A stretch of 64,000 bases of DNA, from assembly GCF_001039575.1 (NCBI RefSeq), contig NZ_JIBT01000016.1:1-64000 (forward strand), given 5' to 3'. The position numbers were made by a program, and so were the translations under genes. Below the pieces are notes generated by a model. The model was not told the DNA's origin. It made no database searches and saw nothing but the letters and a program-made list of their open reading frames with translations. Source of the DNA: Halomonas sp. PR-M31 (GTDB lineage: Bacteria > Pseudomonadota > Gammaproteobacteria > Pseudomonadales > Halomonadaceae). Positions 26,985 to 39,782 of the stretch are shown here, one piece after another (the stretch's first letter is position 1; every line of letters starts with the position of its first letter).

Positions 26985-28087
26985 GAGGCGGGAGATGGCG
27001 CGGGATTTTCGGTAGCGACAGGCGCCTTATCTGGGGCGGCTTCGATATCGGGATCGAGATTTCGAGTATCGATCTGTGGCACCACGGAAAGCCCGGCCCG
27101 CAGACGATCAAGGGCCTGAACGGGTCCGGTGACACGAATCTTCACCGGGAGGCGCTGCACGATCTTGTTGAAATTGCCGGTGGCGTTGTCTCGAGGCAGC
27201 AGGCTGAACTCGCTGCCGGTCGCCGGTGCCAGACTCTCCACCACGCCCTTGAACGCAATGCCAGGATAGGCGTCGATCTCGATATCCACCGGCTGACCGA
27301 TCCGCATGCGGGTAATCTGGGTTTCTTTATAGTTGGCGATAACGTAGGCGGATTCGATCGGCACCAGCTGCATCAACGTCATCGATGGCTGAGCCAGATC
27401 GCCGTTTTCGACATCGACGTTGGTCACCACGCCACTACGCGGCGCCACAAGCCGTGTCTTGTCGAGTTGGTTGCGTTCATAGGCAAGATCCGCCGCTGCC
27501 GCTTCGTAATTGGCTTGGGCGCTTTCAACGCTGGCCTCGGCGACGGCCAGCTGCCGCTTGGCGGAATTCACGGCGGCACGGCGCATGGCCAGGGTCGACT
27601 GCGCGACGGTGAGAGCAGTCTGATCATCCTCGAGCTTCTGCCGTGAGACGTATTGACGCGATTCCAGAGACGTGGAGCGCTCCAGGTTCTGACGTCCCTG
27701 CTGCACATCCGCTTCCGCAGCGCTGACCTGGGCCTGGGTCTCGTCGATGGCAGCCTGTTGCAGTGCCACCTGGCGCCGCGCCTCGACAATATTGGCCGCC
27801 GCCACGGCCTGCTGGGCTTCGGCCTTGGCTATTCGATCCTGGGCATCCCTGGCATCCAGACGCACCAACAAGTCGCCTTTTTGTACTGACTGGTTGTCGT
27901 CAACCGCGACTTCAATGACCCGCGCCGAGAGCTCCGGGCGCAACGCGACACTATCGCTATGTACGTAGGCGTTGTCGGTCTCTTCGATGAAGCGCCCGGT
28001 CAACCACCAGTGAATGCCCCACCAAACCAGGCCGGCAAGGGCTACCACGACGATCACTGCCATCGTCATCTTTACGCCCTTTTTCAT
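26981..28087 (-). CDS. HlyD/EmrA-type membrane-fusion protein
   Basis: A 368-residue periplasmic adaptor with one N-terminal membrane anchor (about residues 7-29). RFIEETDNAYVHSDSVALRP is diagnostic of EmrA. A long coiled coil follows (about 95-210, QQAVAAANIVEARRQVALQQ onward), then the beta-barrel region with RMRIGQPVDIEIDAYPG. It ends in a proline/alanine-rich tail. First gene of the efflux pair. No regulator (MarR or TetR) is seen next to it. Confidence 0.88.
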   Translation of the reverse strand: MKKGVKMTMAVIVVVALAGLVWWGIHWWLTGRFIEETDNAYVHSDSVALRPELSARVIEVAVDDNQSVQKGDLLVRLDARDAQDRIAKAEAQQAVAAANIVEARRQVALQQAAIDETQAQVSAAEADVQQGRQNLERSTSLESRQYVSRQKLEDDQTALTVAQSTLAMRRAAVNSAKRQLAVAEASVESAQANYEAAAADLAYERNQLDKTRLVAPRSGVVTNVDVENGDLAQPSMTLMQLVPIESAYVIANYKETQITRMRIGQPVDIEIDAYPGIAFKGVVESLAPATGSEFSLLPRDNATGNFNKIVQRLPVKIRVTGPVQALDRLRAGLSVVPQIDTRNLDPDIEAAPDKAPVATENPAPSPAS

Positions 28088-28652
28088 GCCTGCTCCCTAG
28101 ATACTTGCCGCCAATACTTGTCGTAATAGCGACCATCGCTACCGATTCCTTTAATCGCAACCAGCTTGCTCGCAACGACGACGACCGGCATATCCATAGC
28201 TTCATGGCCAACCGCCGCTGTGCGTCTATGTACATGATCAAGGCGCTTCCAGCAAGTCGGCCTTGATGCGCAGGCTGGCATTGCATCCAAAGTCTATATT
28301 GATGGCAAGGATAAGGACCACTACGTTAACTTAAACTTAAAGGATTAAGTAAGCGTCAATGAATCACCCGGCTTTGTCTGTTCGATAACCACAATTCCGC
28401 GAGGTCGAAGCTCATGCTGCGTAGGCGCCCTCCGGTGATGCTGAGCATTCTCGGCGTCTTCATTCCTCCAGATCGCGGTACTTTCAGGATTGTTCGAGGT
28501 CATCTATGCCCTCGAGCTTTATAATCATCCAGAAGGGTTGATACTCAGCCACACCATCTTCACCCTACTAAAGGCTGAGCAACGCCTGAGCATTCGCAAT
28601 GGACGCTGGGTTTTCGCACAGGATCGTGCCTTATCAACTCAAGGAACCATAG
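28088..28652. other. Intergenic region, 565 bp, divergent promoters
   Basis: This stretch separates the efflux pair from the glucosidase genes and holds one palindrome (annotated separately). A weak frame at 28490-28652 reads FEVIYALELYNHPEGLILSH and SIRNGRWVFAQDRAL and could be the tail of a small decayed membrane protein starting near 28414. The two parts are in different frames and no family is recognised, so no gene is called. Confidence 0.4.
28336..28349. promoter_or_regulatory. Probable LacI-family operator upstream of glucosidase operon
   Basis: CTTAAAGGATTAAG is a near-palindrome. It differs at a single base from CTTAAACGATTAAG at 33295-33308, the other edge of the regulon. The LacI-family regulator lies between the two sites. 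It is 304 bp before the first glucosidase start, so the transcript leader would be long. Confidence 0.55.
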
Positions 28653-30281
28653 ATGCAAGACAATCTGACCTGGTGGCGCGGTGGCGTCATTTATCAGATC
28701 TATCCACGCAGCTTCATGGATGCGAACGGCGACGGAATCGGTGATCTGCGAGGCATCATTCATCGCCTCGACTATGTGGCAAGCCTTGGGGTAGACGGTA
28801 TCTGGCTGTCGCCCTTCTTTACTTCGCCGATGCTGGATTTCGGCTACGACGTCAGCGACTATCGCGGCGTCGATCCGATGTTCGGTACCCTTGATGACTT
28901 CAAGGCGCTGCTGAGCCGGGCCCACGAGCTAGGACTCAAGATCATCATCGATCAGGTGGTGAGCCATAGCTCGGATGAGCATCCCTGGTTCAAGGAAAGC
29001 CGTCAGAATCGCCATAACGACAAGGCGGACTGGTATGTGTGGGCAGACCCCAAGCCCGACGGCACCCCGCCCAACAATTGGCTGTCGATTTTCGGCGGAC
29101 CTGCCTGGACCTTTGATTCCCGGCGCCGCCAATATTATCTGCACAATTTCCTGACCAGCCAGCCGGACCTCAATTTCCATAACTCAGAGGTGCGCACCGC
29201 CCAGCTCGACAACATGCGCTTCTGGCTGGAACTGGGAGTCGATGGCTTTCGCCTGGACACGGTCAATTTCTACTATCACGATCTCGAGCTTCGGGATAAT
29301 CCGCCGGTGGCGCCCCACGAGAGCAAGACCCTGGGCGCCCCGGACAGCAACCCCTACACCTGGCAGCGCCACCTGTACGATATCAGCCGTCCAGAAAACA
29401 TCGGCTTTCTAAAAGAAATGCGAGCGTTGATGGACGAATTCCCCGGCACCACCACGGTCGGCGAGATCGGTGACGACAATCCGCTGGAGCGCATGGCGGA
29501 ATACATGGCCGGCGGTGACAAGCTGCATATGGCCTACACATTTGATCTGCTCAACGCGCCGAACTCGGCGGCCTACATTCGCGAAGTCATCAACCGCTTC
29601 GAGCGGGTCGCCGGGGATGCCTGGCCCTGCTGGGCGCTGTCCAATCACGACGTCATGCGCAGCGCCTCTCGCTGGGGACTCGACCAGGACCCCTTTGCCT
29701 ATCCCAAGGTGGCGCTGGCAATGCTGTTCTCCCTGCGTGGCAGCGTCTGTCTGTATCAGGGTGAGGAGTTGGGGCTACCGGAATCCGACGTGCCCTTCGA
29801 ACACATTCAAGACCCCTACGGCAAAGTGTTGTGGCCGGAGTTCAAGGGCCGGGACGGCTCGCGCACGCCGATGCCCTGGGACGATATCGACCACGGCGGC
29901 TTCTCCCAGGTAGGCCCCTGGCTGCCGATGGATCCGCGCCACCTGGCCCTGGCGATCAGTCGCCAGCAGCAGGACACTCATTCCGTTCTCAATACGGTGC
30001 GGCGCATGCTGTGCTTTCGCGCCGCGCATCCGGCCTTGGTGGACGGCGATATCGAACTAATCGATGCAGGCGAGCATCTACTGGGGTTCGTGCGCCAAGC
30101 CGACGAAAAGAATGGGGGAGAACGGCTGCTGTGCGTTTTCAATCTAACCGGTGAATCTCAATCGACGCCGCTATCGATGAGTGTCGGCAAACAGTTCGAC
30201 AACCATGATTTCGGTGTCGAGCTGCAGAACAATGAACTACGCCTGCCACCCTATCAGGCCGGTTTCTTCGCCCTCGATTGA
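28653..30281 (+). CDS. Alpha-glucosidase, GH13 (Halomonas HaG-like)
   Basis: A 542-residue cytoplasmic exo-alpha-glucosidase or transglucosidase. It opens WWRGGVIYQIYPRSF and keeps the GH13 regions: GFRLDTVNF (nucleophile Asp202), TTVGEIGDD (acid/base Glu271) and LSNHDV (Asp333). From memory it is very similar, with the same residue numbers, to the Halomonas sp. H11 alpha-glucosidase of GH13_23, which takes maltose and sucrose and glucosylates small alcohols. No signal peptide. First of two tandem paralogues next to a LacI-type regulator and a porin. Confidence 0.92.
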   Translation: MQDNLTWWRGGVIYQIYPRSFMDANGDGIGDLRGIIHRLDYVASLGVDGIWLSPFFTSPMLDFGYDVSDYRGVDPMFGTLDDFKALLSRAHELGLKIIIDQVVSHSSDEHPWFKESRQNRHNDKADWYVWADPKPDGTPPNNWLSIFGGPAWTFDSRRRQYYLHNFLTSQPDLNFHNSEVRTAQLDNMRFWLELGVDGFRLDTVNFYYHDLELRDNPPVAPHESKTLGAPDSNPYTWQRHLYDISRPENIGFLKEMRALMDEFPGTTTVGEIGDDNPLERMAEYMAGGDKLHMAYTFDLLNAPNSAAYIREVINRFERVAGDAWPCWALSNHDVMRSASRWGLDQDPFAYPKVALAMLFSLRGSVCLYQGEELGLPESDVPFEHIQDPYGKVLWPEFKGRDGSRTPMPWDDIDHGGFSQVGPWLPMDPRHLALAISRQQQDTHSVLNTVRRMLCFRAAHPALVDGDIELIDAGEHLLGFVRQADEKNGGERLLCVFNLTGESQSTPLSMSVGKQFDNHDFGVELQNNELRLPPYQAGFFALD

Positions 30282-30325
30282 CCATTGCGGCGTTGCCTGA
30301 CATTCACGAACAAGGAGGTTGTTGC

Positions 30326-31966
30326 ATGACGCTATCTCAATTGCGGGGTGACGAGAACCTGGAGTGGTGGCGCGGGGCCACGATCTATCAGATCTATCCG
30401 CGCAGCTTCATGGACGCCAATGGAGATGGCATAGGCGATTTGCCCGGCATCACCCTGCGGCTTGATTACGTGGCAAGCCTTGGAGTCGATGCCATATGGC
30501 TGTCGCCCTTTTTCACCTCGCCGATGAAGGACTTCGGCTACGACGTGGCGGATTATCGCAACGTCGACCCCATGTTCGGCACCCTCGACGACTTCTGTGC
30601 GCTGATCGTCCGAGCCCACGAGCTGGGTCTGCGGGTGATCATCGATCAGGTCTTGTCTCACAGCTCGGACCTGCACTCCTGGTTTCAGGAAAGCCGTCAG
30701 AATCGCCACAATGCCAAGGCGGACTGGTATGTGTGGGCGGATCCCAAACCCGACGGCAATGCGCCCAATAACTGGATGGCTGCCTTCGGCGGTCGGGCCT
30801 GGTCCTTCGATTCCAGGCGGCGCCAGTATTACCTGCACAACTTCCTGCCGACTCAGCCGGATCTCAACTTCCATAATCCTCAAGTACAGCATGCTCAGCT
30901 CGACAACCTGCGCTTCTGGCTGGAGCTTGGAGTCGACGGTTTTCGCTTCGACGTGGTCAACTACTATTTCCATGATCAAGCCCTGACCGATAATCCGCCC
31001 GCCCCGCCGGATCGTATCAGCCCCGCCAACCCGCAAAGCTATCAATGTCAGCAGCATAATATCGAGCAGCCGGAAAACCTGGCATTTCTCGAGCGTGTTC
31101 GTGACCTGCTCGATCAATATCCGGGCTCGACCAGCATCGGCGAGATCGCCGGTGACAATCAGTTGGTCACCATGGCCGCCTACACCGCTGGGGATTCGCG
31201 TCTGCACATGGCCTACACCTTCGATCTACTCGGCTCCGAAGGCGATGCGGGTCAGCTTTATCGGGTGCTGGCTCGTTTTGCCGAACTCGGCGACAACACC
31301 TGGCCCTGCTGGTCGCTCTCCAATCATGACGTGATCAGAAGCGCCAGCCGCTGGAGTGAGCCTCGCGCCCTGCTGGCCTTGACCATTCTTTGCTCCCTGC
31401 GGGGCAGTCTAGGGCTTTATCAGGGCGAGGAACTTGGGCTGCCGGAAGCGGAAATTGCCTTCGAGGATTTGCAGGACCCTTTCGGAATCAATCTCTGGCC
31501 CGATATCAAGGGGCGCGACGGCAGCCGTACCCCCATGCCTTGGAACACCGGCATCAATAGCGGCTTCAGCGCCTCCCCTGAACCGCTTTGGCTGCCGATT
31601 GATCCCCGCCACCCTCGGCTGACGGTCGAAGCCCAGGACAACGATCCGCACAGCCTGCTGATGCAGGTCCGCCGGCTGTTGCATTTGCGTACCAACGAGG
31701 AAATCTTGCGCCACGGCGAGCAGATCCTGTTGCCCCACACATTGCCTGAAAACGTTTTCGCCCTGCTGCGCACGCTGGGGCAGCGGCGCCTGCTGTGTTT
31801 GGCCAATTTAGACCGGGAACAGGCGCACTGCATTGAGCCCGCCACGCTGATCGAAGGTGTTCAAGACTGGCAGCCATTGCCGCTACCCGAGCCCGTCGCC
31901 GCTCAGCGCAAGGGCAATACCCTGTTGCTTGCGCCGGGCACGGCTGCTTGGCTGGTGCTTAGCTGA
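30326..31966 (+). CDS. Second GH13 alpha-glucosidase paralogue
   Basis: A 546-residue paralogue of the preceding enzyme. Catalytic residues are in GFRFDVVNY (Asp209), SIGEIAGDN (Glu273) and LSNHDV (Asp335). It differs around the subsite loops: VNYYFHDQALTDNPPAPPDR, where the first copy has VNFYYHDLELRDNPPVAPHE, is followed by a shorter insert. This may reflect different substrate preference, for example isomaltose versus maltose. The ATG at 30326 has AAGGAGGTTGTTGC upstream; the in-frame TTG near 30278 overlaps the previous stop and is less likely. Confidence 0.9.
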   Translation: MTLSQLRGDENLEWWRGATIYQIYPRSFMDANGDGIGDLPGITLRLDYVASLGVDAIWLSPFFTSPMKDFGYDVADYRNVDPMFGTLDDFCALIVRAHELGLRVIIDQVLSHSSDLHSWFQESRQNRHNAKADWYVWADPKPDGNAPNNWMAAFGGRAWSFDSRRRQYYLHNFLPTQPDLNFHNPQVQHAQLDNLRFWLELGVDGFRFDVVNYYFHDQALTDNPPAPPDRISPANPQSYQCQQHNIEQPENLAFLERVRDLLDQYPGSTSIGEIAGDNQLVTMAAYTAGDSRLHMAYTFDLLGSEGDAGQLYRVLARFAELGDNTWPCWSLSNHDVIRSASRWSEPRALLALTILCSLRGSLGLYQGEELGLPEAEIAFEDLQDPFGINLWPDIKGRDGSRTPMPWNTGINSGFSASPEPLWLPIDPRHPRLTVEAQDNDPHSLLMQVRRLLHLRTNEEILRHGEQILLPHTLPENVFALLRTLGQRRLLCLANLDREQAHCIEPATLIEGVQDWQPLPLPEPVAAQRKGNTLLLAPGTAAWLVLS

Positions 31967-32006
31967 TAAAATGGCGGCACTTGTCACGCACTGCTTGCAA
32001 TGGTGA

Positions 32007-33074
32007 ATGCCCGTGCCGCCACCGCCTCGCCGCACTACCCTGAAGGAGCTGGCTACACGGCTCGATATTTCTATCGCAACGGTCTCCAATGCCTTCAATC
32101 GTCCCGACCAGCTATCGACGGCGCTGCGCGATCGCATTCTGCGAGAAGCCAAGGCCATGGGTTACAGCGGCCCGGATGCCACGGCACGCAGCCTACGCAC
32201 CGGTCGCTCACGCATCGTCACTGTCGTACTCTCCGAGAGTCTTACCTATAGCCTGAACGATGCCGTGGCAAGCGAGTTGCTGTCAGGTATTGCCGAAGTG
32301 CTCGATGCCCATGGCCATACGCTGCTACTGGTCTCGGGGCGTCAACACAGCAACCGGATTCCCGACTCCGCAAGCATGGCGGACGGCTTCATCGTCTACG
32401 GCTTGATGCCCAACCAGAAGATGCTCGCCGACCTGCCCTCACGACACCCTTTCGTGACGATCGATTACGATCTCGAAGGCTGCCCGACGGTACACGTGAA
32501 CAACGAGCAGGCAAGTTATGCGATTGCCTGCCATGCCCTCGCCCATTTACCGCAGCGACCGGCGGTGATCAGCCTACGACTCACCAAAAACCCTTGCAAC
32601 GGCCGTGTCACTGACGAGCAAGAGCTGTTGACGGCTGCTCAAACGATCACCCGTCATCGCCTGCAGGGTTTCCAACGCGCCTTCCAGGAACACGGTCTCG
32701 ATCCGGCCGGCGTGCCGATGTGGAACATCGAGGAGAATACCTTTGCGGTCTGCGTGCCGGTGATCGAGGAAATTCTTGATTTGCCGGATGATAAGCGTCC
32801 GAATCTCTTGCTTTGCATGTCGGATCGTATTGCCTTGACGGCGCTGACCCTGGCGGAGCAGCGCGGCCTGCGCATTCCCGACGATTTGCGCATCACCGGT
32901 TTCGATGGCATTGCTGAAGGCCAATACCGCGCTCCGCGCCTGACCACCGTGCGCCAGGATAGCGTCGCCAAGGGGCGTCTTGCGGCATCAATGATTCTGG
33001 GCAAGGAACCCATGTCCACAAAATGGCTGGAAACCGAGCTGATCCTAGGCGAGACCTGCCCGTCATCAACCTAG
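32007..33074 (+). CDS. LacI-family transcriptional regulator of alpha-glucoside genes
   Basis: A 355-residue repressor. The N-terminal helix-turn-helix TLKELATRLDISIATVSNAF (about 11-30) includes the hinge region LRDRILREAKAMGYSG. A periplasmic-binding-type sugar domain follows, with ATARSLRTGRSRIVTVVLSE and DLRITGFDGIAEG. It lies 40 bp after the second glucosidase, in the same direction, and before the porin. Sites shared at 28336 and 33295 are its likely targets. Inducer (a maltose-type sugar) is inferred from the neighbours. Confidence 0.88.
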   Translation: MPVPPPPRRTTLKELATRLDISIATVSNAFNRPDQLSTALRDRILREAKAMGYSGPDATARSLRTGRSRIVTVVLSESLTYSLNDAVASELLSGIAEVLDAHGHTLLLVSGRQHSNRIPDSASMADGFIVYGLMPNQKMLADLPSRHPFVTIDYDLEGCPTVHVNNEQASYAIACHALAHLPQRPAVISLRLTKNPCNGRVTDEQELLTAAQTITRHRLQGFQRAFQEHGLDPAGVPMWNIEENTFAVCVPVIEEILDLPDDKRPNLLLCMSDRIALTALTLAEQRGLRIPDDLRITGFDGIAEGQYRAPRLTTVRQDSVAKGRLAASMILGKEPMSTKWLETELILGETCPSST

Positions 33075-33376
33075 AACCCGCTCTTGAAGCATCAAGCCGG
33101 TCGCTTTCCTGTCCAGAGAAATGATCATCTCGTGGACATACTGAAGAGGCGAGATTCAAGGACTAGACATTAGTTGAAATGCCTCACGAAACATTTTGTA
33201 TTCGTACAACTTGATCGTCTAACTTCAATATATCGACACTGATTCCGACCGCCTTTCCGGTAATCTGGCTGATCGGTATTTTTTTGAGTTTTCACTTAAA
33301 CGATTAAGCTTTGCCGAAAACATCGTCTCCGATCGGCAAACGCAACGTGATGACAAAAGCCCAAAAGGACAACAAC
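33075..33376. other. Intergenic region before porin gene
   Basis: About 300 bp, AT-richer than the flanking genes. It holds the palindrome at 33295-33308 and the porin leader. No gene is seen. Confidence 0.5.
33295..33308. promoter_or_regulatory. Probable LacI-family operator upstream of porin
   Basis: CTTAAACGATTAAG is a palindrome about a central CG with two mismatched positions, the form of LacI-family operators. It matches 13 of 14 bases of the site upstream of the glucosidase genes and lies about 70 bp before the porin ATG. Confidence 0.6.
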
Positions 33377-36402
<3,026 letters not shown>

Positions 36403-36410
<8 letters not shown>

Positions 36411-37038
36411 GAATCGGCTCCTCTTTAGTGGACGATGGCTCTAGGCGCGCAGGATCGAAAAGCCCGGCCAGATTGCGCAGTATCTGCCCTAGAGCGCCGA
36501 GAGCCAGGAATACCAGACCGATAGGCAGCATCGCCTTGATCAAATAGCGATCCGTCAGGCCGCCGTAGTTGGATTGTTCGTTGGACAGATAGGACATGCT
36601 CACGAAATGCTTGGACAGCCAGGCAATGAGAAGGCAAAACGGAATCAGCATCAGTAGATGACCGAGAATATCGATGACGGCGCGCCCTTGGGGCGAAAGC
36701 TTCTGATAGATCAGATCGACCCGTACATGGGTATCGCGATGCAGTGCGTAGGTGCCGCCGAGCAGCGTAAGAATGCCGAACAGGTGCCACTGCAGCTCGG
36801 TCACGCTATTGATGGTCAGCGCCTTGCCGAACAGCACAACGCTATCGTTCCAGCGCGCGATCTCATTGATGCCCAGGGCATTGAGCGTGATCGTCGTGAG
36901 CACGGCCAGCATCACCAGCAGCACCAGCCAGCTACTGATGCGCCCGACGACGACCCCCAGCCCGATCAACGGTCGGGCCAGGGCGTCACACAGCCGCGCA
37001 CCACGCTCGCGCCAGGGAGCAAGGTGGGAGTGCGGCAT
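36403..37038 (-). CDS. TRAP transporter small permease (DctQ family)
   Basis: A 211-residue protein with four predicted helices, the DctQ arrangement. LLGGTYALHRDTHVRVDLIY holds the conserved HVRVD motif near residue 105. An N-terminal cytoplasmic extension of about 30 residues and a charged C-terminal tail make it slightly long for the family. It overlaps the DctP gene stop by one base, so the three genes are coupled. Confidence 0.88.
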
Positions 37039-38126
37039 CAGCTCTCTCCTTCATCCTGCAGCGGCTCGGGTGCGGGCATGGCCTGCAGCTCGTACCAGTC
37101 ATCGATGAGTTTCACGTGTTTCATCAACGACTTATAAGCCTCGGCGAAATCCGGATTGTTCTGCATCTCTTCTTGACGCACCTCGACCCAGGCATCCTGC
37201 AGGGCGCTTACGACTTCATCCGGGAAGCGTTTGACCTTTACACCCTTCTCTTCGAGCTTGCGAATGGTGCGCATCTGCTCCGGGGGCGCCTCGGCCATGG
37301 CCCATTGCAACGTGGCACGACAGGCGGTCTCGAACTGCGCTTTGCGCTCGTCGCTGTACTCGTCCCAGACCTGCTGATTGACCAGCAGCGAGAACCAGCT
37401 GGCGCTCTGGTGCCAACCCGGGAAGTAGTAATACTCCGCCACTTCGTCGAATCCCATGGCCGCATCGACCTGGGGCACCGAGAATTCCGTGGCGTCGACC
37501 CGGCCTCTTTCCAGGGCTAGATAAATCTCGCTACCCGGCACAAGCTGGGTGGATGCGCCGAGCTTGTTGAGTACCTTGGCACCCAGCCCGGAGATACGCA
37601 CGGACAGCCCATCGAAATCCTCCGGCGTATTGATTTCCTTGTTGTACCAGCCACCGGTTTCCTGGGGTGAGATGAAACACGGCAGCACCTTGACGCCGTA
37701 AGGATCGTAGGCCTTCTGAACCAGTTCGGTCCCTTCATCGGACCACATCCAAGACATGAAGGCTTCAGGCGACGGGCCGAAGGGGAGCGCGCCATAAAGA
37801 TTGGTGATCGGCACCGTGCCAGCCCAATAGCCCATCCAGTCCCAGCCTGCCTGAACCGCACCGGAGGAGACCGAATTAAAGACCTCGAAAGGCGGCACCA
37901 AATCGCCAGGCTCATGGACGCGCAAGCTGACCGCACCGCCGGTCGCCGTCTCAAGCTCTTTGGACAAGCGAACCGCCCCTTCACCCAGGAAGTTCTGAGT
38001 CGAGAAGGTACTGGCCACATCGAGCCGCTTTGGCCCTTCGGCCAGCGCCGGCACACTCAGCAGTGCAGTGGCCGCCGCACCAATGGCGCTTGCGATCAAT
38101 GTACGAGAGAAAACGTTGTTTCGCAT
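37038..38126 (-). CDS. TRAP transporter substrate-binding protein (TakP/DctP-like)
   Basis: A 362-residue periplasmic protein with a signal peptide (cleavage near VPALAEGP). SPQETGGWYNKEINTPEDFD and LVPGSEIYLALERGRVDATE match the TakP branch, which binds 2-oxo acids or lactate with a cation, rather than the classical C4-dicarboxylate DctP. Ligand is inferred only. The ATG at 38126 has AAGGAG upstream; the frame extends to 38168 without a ribosome site. Probably controlled by the sigma-54 activator just upstream. Confidence 0.87.
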   Translation of the reverse strand: MRNNVFSRTLIASAIGAAATALLSVPALAEGPKRLDVASTFSTQNFLGEGAVRLSKELETATGGAVSLRVHEPGDLVPPFEVFNSVSSGAVQAGWDWMGYWAGTVPITNLYGALPFGPSPEAFMSWMWSDEGTELVQKAYDPYGVKVLPCFISPQETGGWYNKEINTPEDFDGLSVRISGLGAKVLNKLGASTQLVPGSEIYLALERGRVDATEFSVPQVDAAMGFDEVAEYYYFPGWHQSASWFSLLVNQQVWDEYSDERKAQFETACRATLQWAMAEAPPEQMRTIRKLEEKGVKVKRFPDEVVSALQDAWVEVRQEEMQNNPDFAEAYKSLMKHVKLIDDWYELQAMPAPEPLQDEGES

Positions 38127-38247
38127 GTGTGACTCCTTGAACGTTGTTGTTGTTGCCCTTCCAAACAATATAATAAGAACAAACGTTTAAAATGTTTTTA
38201 TGCGTATTATTAGACTAATGCTCTAGACAGGGCGTCAAAGAGTAGCC

Positions 38248-38273
38248 AAACCGTCCGAAAATCCGGACGGTTT
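38248..38273 (-). terminator. Terminator hairpin after sigma-54 activator gene
   Basis: Stem AAACCGTCCG / CGGACGGTTT with a 6-nt loop, 17 bp after the activator stop at 38290, read on the minus strand. Confidence 0.7.
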
Positions 38274-38289
38274 TCAGCCTTCGAGACAA

Positions 38290-39656
38290 TCAAGCTTCAG
38301 GTACTTCAAGGGAATGGCGTGCCAGCTTTTCGTATAAAGACGACTTGGCAATGCCAAGTCGTTTCGCAGCGCGAGTCCGGTTGCCATCACACACTGCCAG
38401 CGCTTTCTTGATAGCCTCACGCTCGGCCCGCATCAGCGTCTGCTTGAGTGGTTCACCCGGCATGAAGGCCGATCCGCGGCGCAGGGTTTCGGGCAGGTCG
38501 TCTGTTCCGAGCCGCGACCCACCTAAATAAAAGGCTGCTTCCAGTACGTTCTCAAGCTCTCGTACATTGCCCGGCCAGTCATGTCGGCGCAACAGGGTAA
38601 GCGCTGCCTTGCTAAGCACCGGGCAACGCCGGCCACGTCGCTCGGCGAAGCGTTTGAGAAGGTGACGGGCAAGTGCCGGAATGTCCTCAGGTCGCTCCCG
38701 CAAGGCGGGATAATCAGGGGCACTACATGAATGCGATAGAACAGATCCTCTCGAAACTCGCCTCGCTTCACCAGGTTTTCCAAGGGGCGATGAGTGGCGG
38801 CAATTATCCGTACGTCCACCGGTCGCGAACGAGCCGCCCCTATCGCTTCAACCTCTTTATCCTGCAATACTCGTAACAGTTTGGCCTGCACCGCCAGCGG
38901 CATGTCGCCGATTTCGTCGAGAAATAGCGTCCCGCCATGGGCAAGCTGAAATTTGCCCGGTTTGCCCCCTTTACGGGCGCTGGTAAAGGCACCTTCCTCG
39001 TAGCCGAACAGCTCCGCCTCGAGTAGTTGTTCCGGAATGGCAGCGCAGTTGAGCTTGATGAAGGGTCCGTTGACCCGCTCGGACAAACGGTGCAGGGCAT
39101 GGGCATAAAGCTCCTTGCCAGTACCGGTTTCACCGCGAATCAATACCACAGCATCGCCGGGGGCAATCTTGCGCACCTGAGTGTTGAGAGACGCGATCGC
39201 TTCGCTTTCACCGATCACATCAGCCAGTCGCCAGCGCGCCCCGACTCGCGCATCCAGGGCTTCGCGATAGTAGTCGACCTGGGCTTCCAGCGCCTTGACC
39301 TGAGCATCCATCTGTCGCCACTCCCAGGTATCGTGATAGATCACCGTGCCCAAAGCGCCGATGACCTTGCCATCGCTAAGAATGGGGTAGCGATGGGCAA
39401 TCATGTGATGCCCCCGCAGCATCTGAAGCTGGGCAAGCTCCGCCTTGCCAGAGGCCAGCACCGCCGGCATTCGCGTATTCTCGATGATCTCCGCGACAGG
39501 CCGACCGATCACTGACGTCGCATCCACGTCGAGAAAATCTGCATAGGGCGTGTTCAGATAGACGATACGGGCATCATCATCCACCACCACCAGCCACTCG
39601 CTCATGGCATCGAGCCCTTGCAGCAGCAACAGTGGAGAAAGAGGGTCATTGCTCAT
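38290..39656 (-). CDS. Sigma-54-dependent activator, PAS-AAA+-Fis, frameshifted
   Basis: About 456 residues when repaired. An N-terminal PAS domain ([20 protein letters not shown]) is followed by an AAA+ domain with Walker A GETGTGKE and Walker [13 protein letters not shown], and a C-terminal Fis-type helix-turn-helix ([20 protein letters not shown]). The sigma-54 contact loop reads GAFTSA instead of GAFTGA. The frame breaks at about 38705, where [17 protein letters not shown] should continue [16 protein letters not shown]; one base is missing. It lies directly upstream of the TRAP genes on the same strand and probably activates them in response to their substrate. Confidence 0.82.
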
Positions 39657-39782
39657 GGGCGAAATTTCCTGCAGCTCGTATCGGCGCCTCATTCATATCA
39701 CGGCCTGTTCTTGTTGATCGAAAAAAACAGGTAACCTAGCGGCTCCGAAAGGGCAACCTCATCCATTGCAAAAGGACGCTGC

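Noticed and set aside
38127-38247. Sigma-54 -24/-12 promoter before the TRAP binding-protein gene
   Set aside because: The best candidate on the minus strand (TGGCTACTCTTTGAC) lacks the GC of the -12 element; too weak to call.
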